Source of the DNA: Syntrophomonadaceae bacterium
GTDB lineage: Bacteria > Bacillota > Ch66 > Ch109
Assembly: GCA_012512295.1 (NCBI GenBank)
Contig: JAAZDI010000019.1
Location: forward strand, 1-12,078
Reading direction: 5' to 3'
Length of the DNA: 12,078 nucleotides
In this document: piece by piece, positions 1 through 5,535 of the stretch
Position numbering within the stretch: position 1 is the stretch's first letter
How the letters are laid out: each line of letters starts with the position of its first letter
Position numbers and translations under genes: made by a program
The notes under the pieces: model-generated
Seen by the model: the letters and a program-made list of their open reading frames with translations, nothing else
What the model was told of the DNA's origin: nothing
Database searches by the model: none

Positions 1-64
1 ATCATGGGATAAACAACTGGTGTGAATATAATCAAGGATCGTGAGAATTGAATACCTTGCTAAA

Positions 65-110
65 TGTGCCTGGGTCAGGAGTTAACCGGCTTCAGGCGCA
101 TTTTATTTTT
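65..110 (+). terminator. Possible rho-independent terminator of an upstream gene outside the window
   Basis: An 8-bp stem, TGTGCCTG (65-72) with CAGGCGCA (93-100) including one G-U pair, is followed directly by a T-rich run at 101-110. A short inner GGT/ACC helix can form in the 20-nt loop. All three forward frames are closed by position 44, so any plus-strand upstream gene ends before this point. The long loop and the A interrupting the T run keep confidence moderate. Confidence 0.4.
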
Positions 111-212
111 ATTGTTTATCATATATTATTGTTTATCATATAACCTGAAGAATTTTTTTAAAAGTGACGTGTCGAGTGGTTTCTAGATAATTGTTTATCA
201 TATAACCCGAAG
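111..212. repeat. Three direct copies of an ATTGTTTATCATAT motif
   Basis: ATTGTTTATCATAT occurs at 111-124, 128-141 and 190-203. The second and third copies extend into AACC(T/C)GAAG, giving near-identical 23-nt units at 128-150 and 190-212. The repeats lie about 200 nt before the desulfurase gene, in AT-rich DNA. They could be binding sites for a regulator of that operon or remnants of local duplication. Nothing in the sequence identifies a binding protein. Confidence 0.6.
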
Positions 213-413
213 TATGGGGTAAGATGGTAAACTATAACGAATGGTTATGTATCAGTTTATCTGAAACTAGCACTTGTTTTCCGAAAAAGCGTATAATCAA
301 GGGTAAACTATTTTATAATGGCTTAGCAATTGTCTAGAAGTGGGAGTCTGTTGATCAAGATCAAAACAGTTTCGAATCAACCAGTTGGTAAGTCATTGAC
401 TGGGGGTATTAGT
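213..413 (+). promoter_or_regulatory. Leader of the desulfurase operon with -10-like hexamers
   Basis: Two perfect TATAAT hexamers lie at 292-297 and 314-319, in the right place to drive the gene starting at 414. Neither has a good -35 box at 16-18 nt: the nearest TTGTTT (274-279) is only 12 nt from the first. A GGGGG run at 402-406 sits 7 nt before the TTG at 414 and is the probable ribosome site. Promoter assignment is tentative. Confidence 0.3.
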
Positions 414-1556
414 TTGATCTATTTAGATAATGCGGCTACCTCCTGGCCCAAGCCAGAGGTTGTCTATCAGGCGGCCGATCAGTGCTTAAGGGAATATGGC
501 GCTAACCCCGGTCGGGGCGGTTATCGGTTATCCCTGCAGGCGGGGCGGATGATTTTAGAGACCAGAGAATTGCTGGCGACTCTTTTTAATATTCCAGATT
601 CATCCCGGATCATCTTTACCGGCAACGTTACCGAATCTCTGAACTTAGCTATTAAAGGGTGGCTGCGGCCGGGTGATCATTTGGTCATGACCTCCATGGA
701 ACATAATGCGGTGGCTCGGCCGGTTTTCGGCCTTCAAGAACTTGGAGTTAATCATACTGTGGTTCAGTGTTCACCGGAAGGCCGGTTAGCGGTGCGCGAC
801 CTGGAAAAAAGCCTGCGCCCAAACACTCGGTTAATCTGTATTAATCATGCTTCCAATGTCACGGGGACAATTCAGCCGCTTGAAGAGATTGGCGATCTGG
901 CGGCGCGCAAAGGAATACCGTTGCTGGTAGACTGCGCTCAGACCGCCGGCGTGCTGCCAATAGATGTTAAAAAGTGTCAGATAAGCTTGCTGGCTTTTAC
1001 TGGTCACAAAGGTTTGTTTGGCCCTCCCGGGACCGGCGGGTTATATATTGCCGAGGGAATCAACCTGAGGCCACTTAAAGAAGGTGGGACTGGCAGTAAA
1101 TCGGAACTGTTGTCTCAGCCTGAAGACCTGCCCGAACGGTTTGAAAGCGGCACCCCTAATACCTCTGGTCTAGCCGGACTGGGAGCAGGCGTTAAGTTTA
1201 TTCTCGATCAAGGAATAGACACAATCCGACAACATGAACAGGAATTAGCCCGACAGCTTTTAGATGGGCTGCAGCGGCTAGAGGGAGTAATCATTTACGG
1301 GCCGAAAGACATTACAGAACAGACCGCGGTTATTTCTTTAAATATCGAGGGTTGGGATGCGGGGGAATTAAGCTTTTTATTAGACCATTTATTTGATATT
1401 GCGACCAGAGCTGGTTTGCACTGTGCCCCCTTAGCCCATCAAACCCTGGGCACCCTGGAAACCGGCACCCTGCGGCTCAGTCCGGGTTACTTTAATACCG
1501 CAGAAGAAATCAATGTTCTGTTAGAGGCCCTGCATTCAATTGTCAAGAACAGGTGA
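414..1556 (+). CDS. Cysteine desulfurase family protein (class V aminotransferase, EF2568-like)
   Basis: PLP-dependent enzyme of the SufS/CsdA/NifS fold, expected to release sulfur (or selenium) from cysteine (selenocysteine) as an enzyme-bound persulfide in the cytoplasm. From the TTG at 414 the product is 380 residues and begins with the family's usual N-terminus (IYLDNAATSWPKP). Visible landmarks in that numbering are the ESLN motif near 74, SMEHNAV with the PLP-stacking His near 97, the PLP-binding Asp near 173, TGHKG with the Schiff-base Lys near 199, the catalytic Cys in AGLHCAPLAH near 337, and the C-terminal RLSPGYFNT with Arg near 354. The frame is open back to a TTG at 330, but that start has no ribosome site and adds non-homologous residues. 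It reads like the TIGR01977 (EF2568-type) group rather than canonical SufS. A DUF3343 gene follows 6 nt later, suggesting a dedicated carrier partner. Family is certain; substrate is inferred. Confidence 0.93.
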   Translation: MIYLDNAATSWPKPEVVYQAADQCLREYGANPGRGGYRLSLQAGRMILETRELLATLFNIPDSSRIIFTGNVTESLNLAIKGWLRPGDHLVMTSMEHNAVARPVFGLQELGVNHTVVQCSPEGRLAVRDLEKSLRPNTRLICINHASNVTGTIQPLEEIGDLAARKGIPLLVDCAQTAGVLPIDVKKCQISLLAFTGHKGLFGPPGTGGLYIAEGINLRPLKEGGTGSKSELLSQPEDLPERFESGTPNTSGLAGLGAGVKFILDQGIDTIRQHEQELARQLLDGLQRLEGVIIYGPKDITEQTAVISLNIEGWDAGELSFLLDHLFDIATRAGLHCAPLAHQTLGTLETGTLRLSPGYFNTAEEINVLLEALHSIVKNR

Positions 1557-1562
1557 TAGGAT

Positions 1563-1823
1563 ATGGTTAACGAAAACCCGGCTTATACAGTATTTACTTT
1601 TGTTTCCACCCACCATGCCTTGAAAGCCGAGCAGGTCCTGAAACAGGAACGCCTTCAAGGGACGATTATGCCAGTGCCCCGTGAATTATCTTCCCTGTGT
1701 GGACTGGCTATTCGAGTTGAGTCGAGCCTGCGCGAGCAAGTGGAATCCGTTTTGCGCGACAAAGGGGTCGGAATAGATGAAATAGTCGATTTGAAACCGC
1801 GCGTCCGAAAGCACCGTTTATAG
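1563..1823 (+). CDS. DUF3343 domain protein (putative Se/S carrier-like)
   Basis: Small 86-residue protein matching the DUF3343 family, which Pfam describes as a putative Se/S carrier-like protein. The signature is visible: a YTVFTFVSTHHALKAEQVL start (residues 8-26), then a PVPRELSSLCGLAIRV segment (about 37-52) whose single Cys near 46 is the candidate carrier residue. It starts with ATG 6 nt after the desulfurase stop, so the two are almost surely co-transcribed, and an AGGTGATAGG stretch overlapping the upstream stop may serve as its ribosome site. Context and the lone conserved Cys suggest it accepts sulfur or selenium from the desulfurase; this is inference, as the family has no firm biochemical assignment that I can cite. 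The basic C-terminal tail (KPRVRKHRL) is notable. Confidence 0.85.
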   Translation: MVNENPAYTVFTFVSTHHALKAEQVLKQERLQGTIMPVPRELSSLCGLAIRVESSLREQVESVLRDKGVGIDEIVDLKPRVRKHRL

Positions 1824-1855
1824 ACTTATTCAGGCATTTGTGCTACTCTAAAAAA

Positions 1856-1890
1856 TGAATTATTCAGCTTTGCTGAATAGCGAGGCTTAT
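1856..1890 (-). repeat. REP-like dispersed repeat, copy D
   Basis: Minus-strand copy of a repeat found four times in the window. Read on the minus strand it contains AAGCCTCG followed by an 8-bp perfect hairpin (arms 1861-1868 and 1872-1879, three-base loop). Compared with copies B and C, the outer hairpin pair is changed from G-C to A-T on both sides, so pairing is kept. It lies between the DUF3343 and sufC-like genes. The outer arm seen in the other copies is not conserved here. Confidence 0.65.
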
Positions 1891-1920
1891 ATAATTAATT
1901 ATTAGGCAAGAATTGTTGAA

Positions 1921-1971
1921 ACAGGAATATCTTTGAGGTATTCTTTCATAAGGGAAGGAACGGTCTATAAT
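1921..1971 (+). promoter_or_regulatory. Upstream motif and -10 box of the sufC-sufB operon
   Basis: The stretch holds ACAGGAATAT (1921-1930), GGTATTCTT (1937-1945) and AAGGAACGG (1955-1963), the same three blocks in the same order as upstream of the LysR, FabK-like and PPOX-fold genes. A perfect TATAAT lies at 1966-1971, with only a weak -35 candidate (TTTCAT, 1944-1949, 16-nt spacer). If used, it would give a very short untranslated leader before the AAAGGAG ribosome site at 1981-1987. Promoter use is inferred. Confidence 0.4.
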
Positions 1972-1998
1972 GCGCAATAGAAAGGAGACCGTGAGAAA

Positions 1999-2754
1999 AT
2001 GCTTGAATTACGCTCTGTTAGCCTGACTTTAGGCAACGGAAATGGCGGCAGCAAAGAGGTTTTGAGCCAAATAGACCTCACTTTGGAAGAGGGCAAATTT
2101 TACGCGGTCACCGGGCCAAATGGCGGAGGGAAAACCTCTTTGGCTAAGGTCATTATGGGTATTTATCAACCGACAGCTGGTCGGATTTACTATAAAGGGG
2201 AAGATATTACGGATCTTAGTATTACGGAACGCTCCCGGCGGGGGATTACCTACGCTTTTCAACAACCGCCTCGCTTTAAGGGAGTACGGGTTAGAGATTT
2301 ATTGAGCATTGCCGCTAATAATTCATTAAACGAGAAAGACTATCATTGTCTGCTGCACGATGTCGGTCTCTGTCCGGAAGACTACTTGAATCGAGAGATT
2401 GATTCGAGCCTGTCCGGTGGCGAAATGAAAAGAATTGAGATTGCTTCCCTGTTAGCTCGTCCGGCAGAGGTCTTTATTTTTGATGAACCGGAGGCCGGGG
2501 TTGACTTGTGGACCCTCCGGCAGCTAGTGATGATGATTATTGAACGGCACCATCAGCGCCATATTACAACCGTAACGATTACCCATAATGAACGTTTCTT
2601 GTCAGTGGCTGATGAAGTCCTGCTGCTGGCTGAAGGACAGATTAAAGAACGGGGCAAGCGAGATAAGGTTTGGCCGCTGATTAAGGACGATATTGCCTGT
2701 CAATGGAGACAGAGGTGTGGAGGCGAGGCTAGTGACCCTGACTGCTATCGATAA
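1999..2754 (+). CDS. sufC: SufC-like Fe-S cluster assembly ATPase (minimal Suf/SMS type)
   Basis: ABC-type ATPase of 251 residues, the usual size of SufC, with no membrane segments. Motifs in order: Walker A GPNGGGKTS (39-47), Q-loop QQ (88-89), signature LSGGEMKR (138-145), Walker B with FDEPEAGVD (161-169) and switch His in ITHNE (194-198). The DEPEAGVDLW form is characteristic of SufC rather than transporter ATPases. Together with the overlapping SufB-like gene it forms the two-gene minimal Suf arrangement (called SMS), in which SufC is expected to drive conformational change in the scaffold during cluster assembly in the cytoplasm. The ATG at 1999 follows AAAGGAG (1981-1987). SufS, SufU, SufE and SufD genes are not adjacent; the desulfurase two genes upstream may supply sulfur. 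Confidence 0.9.
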   Translation: MLELRSVSLTLGNGNGGSKEVLSQIDLTLEEGKFYAVTGPNGGGKTSLAKVIMGIYQPTAGRIYYKGEDITDLSITERSRRGITYAFQQPPRFKGVRVRDLLSIAANNSLNEKDYHCLLHDVGLCPEDYLNREIDSSLSGGEMKRIEIASLLARPAEVFIFDEPEAGVDLWTLRQLVMMIIERHHQRHITTVTITHNERFLSVADEVLLLAEGQIKERGKRDKVWPLIKDDIACQWRQRCGGEASDPDCYR

Positions 2755-3661
2755 ACAATTACTTGCATCTGTGGCGGATCTGCATGAAATTCCAATTGGT
2801 GCCTATAACATTCGGAAGGATGGCGAAGGGGTAGCCCGTCAGTCCACGGCGAATATTCAGATTTTACCGAAGACAGATCCTAATCAGCCGGGGATTGATA
2901 TTATCGTCAAACCGGGGACTAAAAACGAGTCGGTTCATATTCCGGTGATTATAACTCGAACCGGGATGCATGATCTGGTTTATAATACTTTTGATATCGG
3001 GGAAAACGCTGATGTTTTGGTCGTGGCCGGCTGCGGAATTCACAACGCTGGCTGTGACTCATCCCAACATGACGGAATCCATGAAATCCTGGTGCGCCGG
3101 GGCGCGCGGCTGCGTTATGTGGAGAAGCATTATGGCGAAGGACCAGGGGAAGGGCAGCGAATTCTTAATCCGCAGACGATTCTCAAGATTGAAGAAGGAG
3201 CCGTGGCGGAACTGGAACTGGTGCAGATCAAAGGGGTGGATAGTACCCGCCGGATAACGCGGGCTGAAATACACGACCGGGGCAGCCTGCGCATGGTCGA
3301 GAAGCTGCTCACCCATGGTCAGCAAACAGCCGAGTCAGTGATGGAAATTTTCCTAATCGGTAAAGGGGCTAATGCCCAAATCATTGCCCGTTCCGTGGCC
3401 CAGGATAATTCCCGTCAGGATTTTCGGGCGAGTTTAATTGGACAAAACTACTGCCGCGGGCATGTGGAATGTGATTCGATCATTATGGATCAGGCCAAGA
3501 TTGCGGCTTCGCCGCAGCTTCGAGCCGAACACATCGAGGCTGAATTAACCCATGAAGCAGCAATTGGTAAAATAGCCGGTGATCAATTGATTAAACTGAT
3601 GACCCTAGGCCTGACGGAAAAGGAAGCAATTGACACCATCCTGAACGGTTTCCTTAGTTAG
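2732..3661 (+). CDS. sufB: SufB/SufD-family Fe-S cluster scaffold (minimal Suf/SMS type)
   Basis: SufBD-family beta-helix scaffold expected to build Fe-S clusters with the SufC-like ATPase. I choose GTG at 2732 because GGAGG (2719-2723) sits 8 nt before it; a TTG at 2693 would add 13 residues but lacks a ribosome site. This gives 309 residues, shorter than classical SufB and typical of the minimal system. Key segments (309 numbering): CGIHNAGCDSSQHDGIH near 101-117, rich in Cys and His; repeated EGAVAELELV-type strands in the middle; GHVECDS with Cys near 247 and LTHEAAIGKI with Glu near 275, matching the Cys and Glu that SufB uses for cluster assembly. A single SufB-like protein would act as a homodimer in place of SufB-SufD; that is inferred from the family. 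Overlap of 23 nt with sufC implies translational coupling. Confidence 0.88.
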   Translation: MTLTAIDKQLLASVADLHEIPIGAYNIRKDGEGVARQSTANIQILPKTDPNQPGIDIIVKPGTKNESVHIPVIITRTGMHDLVYNTFDIGENADVLVVAGCGIHNAGCDSSQHDGIHEILVRRGARLRYVEKHYGEGPGEGQRILNPQTILKIEEGAVAELELVQIKGVDSTRRITRAEIHDRGSLRMVEKLLTHGQQTAESVMEIFLIGKGANAQIIARSVAQDNSRQDFRASLIGQNYCRGHVECDSIIMDQAKIAASPQLRAEHIEAELTHEAAIGKIAGDQLIKLMTLGLTEKEAIDTILNGFLS

Positions 3662-3673
3662 GACAGGTCCAGC

Positions 3674-3702
3674 AACTAAACCTTGTCCCGAAGGTTTAGC
3701 TG
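3674..3702 (+). terminator. Stem-loop after the sufB-like gene, terminator-like
   Basis: A perfect 9-bp stem, CTAAACCTT (3676-3684) with AAGGTTTAG (3691-3699), closes a GTCCCG loop and can extend by two more pairs across a mismatch. It lies 14 nt after the sufB-like stop. No T run follows, so it may stabilise the transcript end or act as a processing signal rather than as a classical terminator. Confidence 0.4.
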
Positions 3703-3710
3703 AAGCAAAA

Positions 3711-3760
3711 GACTATCCGAAGCCTTGATGTTCAGCAAAGCTGAGCGAGTTCGTTTCAAG
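3711..3760 (+). repeat. REP-like dispersed repeat, copy A
   Basis: Plus-strand copy with GACTATCC, then GAAGCCTTGAT, then a hairpin (arms 3730-3736 and 3740-3746, AAA loop) and CGAGTTC. The outer arms CTTG and CGAG can also pair, with one G-U. It sits in the spacer between sufB-like and LysR genes. A second small hairpin, GCGG/CCGC flanked by AGC/GCT (about 3759-3780), follows it directly. Confidence 0.7.
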
Positions 3761-3792
3761 CAGCGGTTTATGCCGCAGCTTTCGTGTAGCCA

Positions 3793-3935
3793 AACGGGGG
3801 CGTTAATCGAAATTAATTTATAGAATAATCTAGCGGGGATGGGCAACCATCTAGCTATGAGTCAAAGAAGCAGGATATGAATCAAAGAAGCAGGAATATC
3901 CAAGTAGTAATATTATTCTTCAATGAAAGGAACGG
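3793..3935 (+). promoter_or_regulatory. Long leader of the LysR gene, similar to the leader at 6089-6229
   Basis: This stretch matches the region upstream of the FabK-like gene in the same order and at nearly the same total length: AACGGGGGCGTT (3793-3804), AATTAAT followed by an ATAATC/ATAATA block, CTATGA, GCAGGAATAT (3890-3899), AAGTAG, AATATTATTCTTC and AAAGGAACGG (3926-3935). The last block is the probable ribosome site for the LysR start at 3944. It also contains a 20-nt tandem duplication at 3856-3875 and 3876-3895. No clear -35/-10 pair was found; the role could be promoter, RNA leader or mobile cassette. Confidence 0.5.
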
Positions 3936-3943
3936 CAACACCA

Positions 3944-4858
3944 GTGAATCTTAATCTATTCATCACTTTTGTTCGGGTTGTCGAAAAAAAGAGTTTGTCT
4001 GGGGCCGCCCGGGATCTTTTTTTAACGCAGCCAGCGGTAAGCAAGCAGATTCAGACACTGGAGGAACTGTTTGGGGTTCAATTAATGGAGCGGGTCGGCC
4101 GGCGAATTCGCCTGACAGAAGCCGGTGAAATTTTTTACCAGCATGCCCTGGAAATCCTAGGTATTTTGGAAGAACTAAACGATGACTTAATCCGAACAAC
4201 GGCAGGTGTGCGGGGCCGTCTGCTGATCGGTGCCAGTACTGTTCCCGGGCACTATATCCTCCCTTCATTTATTGGACGGTATAAACGCCAGTACCCGGAG
4301 GTTAAAGTGAGCCTGGAAATCGGCGATACCGGCAGTGTCGTTAATTCTTTGTTAGAACAGAGGGTTGACTTGGCCGTCGTCGGAGCAACGGTGAAGAATA
4401 ATAAATTAGTAAGCACCTTATTTGCAGCCGATCAGTTGCGGTTGATTGTACCAGCGGCTCACCCGCTGGCCACCCGGACCTCAATTCGGATTGAGGAAAT
4501 AGTTCAAGAAAACCTGATCTGGCGCGAGAAAGGTTCCGGAACACGGCGCGTGTTGGAAGACCGGCTCGCTGATCAGGGAGTAAACCTGGATAAATTGAAT
4601 ATCTTACTCGAGTTAGGGAGTACCGAAGCAGTAATTACGGCCGTGGAAGAAGGTTTGGGGATTGCCCTGGTATCTCAGTGGGCGATCGGCAAAAGTACCG
4701 CCTTAGGCCGGATCGTTAGCCCCGAATTGGAAGGGATTGATCTTAAACGGAATCTTTACCTGATTTACCGGCGTCAAAAGATTTATAGCCGGGCGATGCA
4801 GGCATTTCTAGATCTAAGCAAACTAGATCTAAGTAAATTTGATCTAAGCAAAAAGTGA
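3944..4858 (+). CDS. LysR family transcriptional regulator
   Basis: DNA-binding regulator of 304 residues from the GTG at 3944. Residues 1-60 form the LysR winged helix-turn-helix (AARDLFLTQPAVSKQIQTLEE is the recognition region), followed by a linker helix to about 85 and a periplasmic-binding-like effector domain (about 85-295). An in-frame ATG at 3923 is rejected because the AAAGGAACGG ribosome site (3926-3935) would lie inside its coding sequence, and the family starts with NLNLFITF-type sequence. The protein resembles CysL-like and the selenium-metabolism-associated LysR regulators of Firmicutes, which would fit the desulfurase and DUF3343 genes nearby, but effector and targets cannot be read from sequence. 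The C-terminus ends in three copies of a five-residue repeat, unusual for the family. It has its own long leader, so it is probably a separate transcript from sufCB. Confidence 0.9.
   Translation: MNLNLFITFVRVVEKKSLSGAARDLFLTQPAVSKQIQTLEELFGVQLMERVGRRIRLTEAGEIFYQHALEILGILEELNDDLIRTTAGVRGRLLIGASTVPGHYILPSFIGRYKRQYPEVKVSLEIGDTGSVVNSLLEQRVDLAVVGATVKNNKLVSTLFAADQLRLIVPAAHPLATRTSIRIEEIVQENLIWREKGSGTRRVLEDRLADQGVNLDKLNILLELGSTEAVITAVEEGLGIALVSQWAIGKSTALGRIVSPELEGIDLKRNLYLIYRRQKIYSRAMQAFLDLSKLDLSKFDLSKK
4808..4852 (+). repeat. In-frame 15-nt tandem repeat at the 3' end of the LysR gene
   Basis: Three consecutive 15-nt units (4808-4822, 4823-4837, 4838-4852), each close to CTAGATCTAAGCAAA, encode LDLSK, LDLSK and FDLSK just before the stop. 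They lie past the effector domain. Replication slippage is the simplest origin, and copy number may vary between strains. Confidence 0.85.
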
Positions 4859-4947
4859 GCCAGTCCTGGCCGGGTTAATTTAGACCGAGCTTGGAGACAA
4901 TAAGGCCAAGAAGCAGATTTTTTAAGTGATTAGAGGGGGTTAAAGCT

Positions 4948-5223
4948 GTGGCAAAGCAAAATTGGCAGGTAGTCTCCAAAAAGGATTTTTTAGGGCAAGG
5001 CGACTGGTCGCGAGAGTATTACGAAGGATTGCTGGTAGTTAACCACGGTGAGCAAGGCTACGATTTAGGAGTAGAATTAGAGGGTGAGCAGGTTTTAAAG
5101 GTGGATAGAGCTTCAGCCGATGAGATTGAGGATCGGGTTCAGTATTGGGGAGCCCGCTTGGAAGATATTCGAAAAGAGTACGGGGTACGGGATAACCGCA
5201 CGGCTGAGTTCTACGGGGGTTAA
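4948..5223 (+). CDS. Hypothetical protein, 91 residues
   Basis: I do not recognise this protein. It is real by coding criteria: GTG start with AGAGGGGG (4932-4939) at 8 nt, acidic and soluble composition, no signal peptide, no membrane segment and no cysteine. The N-terminal half (about 1-55) looks like short strands (WQVVSKKDFL, YYEGLLVVNH, YDLGVELEGE, QVLKVDR). The C-terminal third, with DEIEDRVQYWGARLEDIRKEYG (given here in part as EIEDRVQYWGARL and EDIRKEYG), is predicted helical. It lies 89 nt after the LysR gene on the same strand, with its own leader carrying AGCAGATTTTTTAAG, reminiscent of the motif upstream of LysR. No function is offered. Confidence 0.7.
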   Translation: MAKQNWQVVSKKDFLGQGDWSREYYEGLLVVNHGEQGYDLGVELEGEQVLKVDRASADEIEDRVQYWGARLEDIRKEYGVRDNRTAEFYGG

Positions 5224-5356
5224 CAACTGTTAACGATTTTATAGATTAATACACTCAACAGCGCTACTATAGCGCTACAATATCTATATGAAACTAAGCG
5301 AATGTTTCGTGCTTCATCTGCCTAAATATACGGATCTTGTGTTATGACTCAGTCAT
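5219..5356. promoter_or_regulatory. Three short inverted repeats after the 91-residue gene
   Basis: Perfect palindromes are GTTAACA-AC-TGTTAAC (5219-5234, overlapping the stop codon), AGCGCTA-CTA-TAGCGCT (5260-5276) and ATGACT-C-AGTCAT (5344-5356). The size and symmetry suit dimeric regulator sites or small hairpins. Between the last two lies TATGAAACTAAGCGAATG (5287-5304), which recurs with one change at 6155-6172 in the FabK-like leader. No gene is seen in 5224-5535. Confidence 0.4.
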
Positions 5357-5413
5357 CAAACGTGGCTGGGAACGAAAATAAAGGGAATGTAAACATTAAA
5401 ACGCTGACCTTCG

Positions 5414-5455
5414 ATGGCGTCTCACCCTTAGCTGGTTGGGACTGCCATTTTTTTG
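5414..5455 (+). terminator. Strong rho-independent terminator
   Basis: ATGGC (5414-5418) pairs with GCCAT (5444-5448), and inside it GTCTCACCC pairs with GGTTGGGAC with one G-U, one mismatch and one bulged T, closing on a TTAGCT loop. Seven T residues follow (5448-5454). It lies 190 nt after the 91-residue gene and 80 nt before yajC, so it either ends a long 3' untranslated region or terminates a separate small RNA from 5224-5413. Confidence 0.7.
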
Positions 5456-5463
5456 TTTAGTGC

Positions 5464-5493
5464 TTGACCATAACCCCTGGTCTACGTTACATT
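5464..5493 (+). promoter_or_regulatory. Candidate sigma-A-type promoter of yajC
   Basis: TTGACC (5464-5469) is a good -35 box; TACATT (5488-5493) or TTACAT (5487-5492) lies 17-18 nt downstream as a moderate -10. It is between the terminator ending near 5455 and the yajC ribosome site at 5522-5526, so position supports the call. Confidence 0.4.
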
Positions 5494-5535
5494 ATGATTA
5501 GATTGCTGTAGAATGATAGATGGAGGTGTCGTTGT

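Noticed and set aside
368..380. GTTTCGAATCAACCA as a tRNA T-arm and 3' end
   Set aside because: No acceptor stem, anticodon arm or D-arm can be formed around it.
330..413. N-terminal extension of the desulfurase from a TTG at 330
   Set aside because: No ribosome site precedes it, the added 28 residues do not resemble the family, and a candidate -10 box lies just upstream.
4890..4922. CTTGG/CCAAG stem followed by a T run as LysR terminator
   Set aside because: The stem is only 5 bp with an 11-nt loop, and seven bases separate it from the T run, which itself belongs to the upstream motif of the next gene.
5401..5450. Fluoride riboswitch resemblance (CGATGGCGT ... ACTGCC)
   Set aside because: The pairing is fully explained by a simple terminator hairpin, the conserved fluoride-riboswitch blocks are incomplete, and yajC is not a fluoride-related gene.
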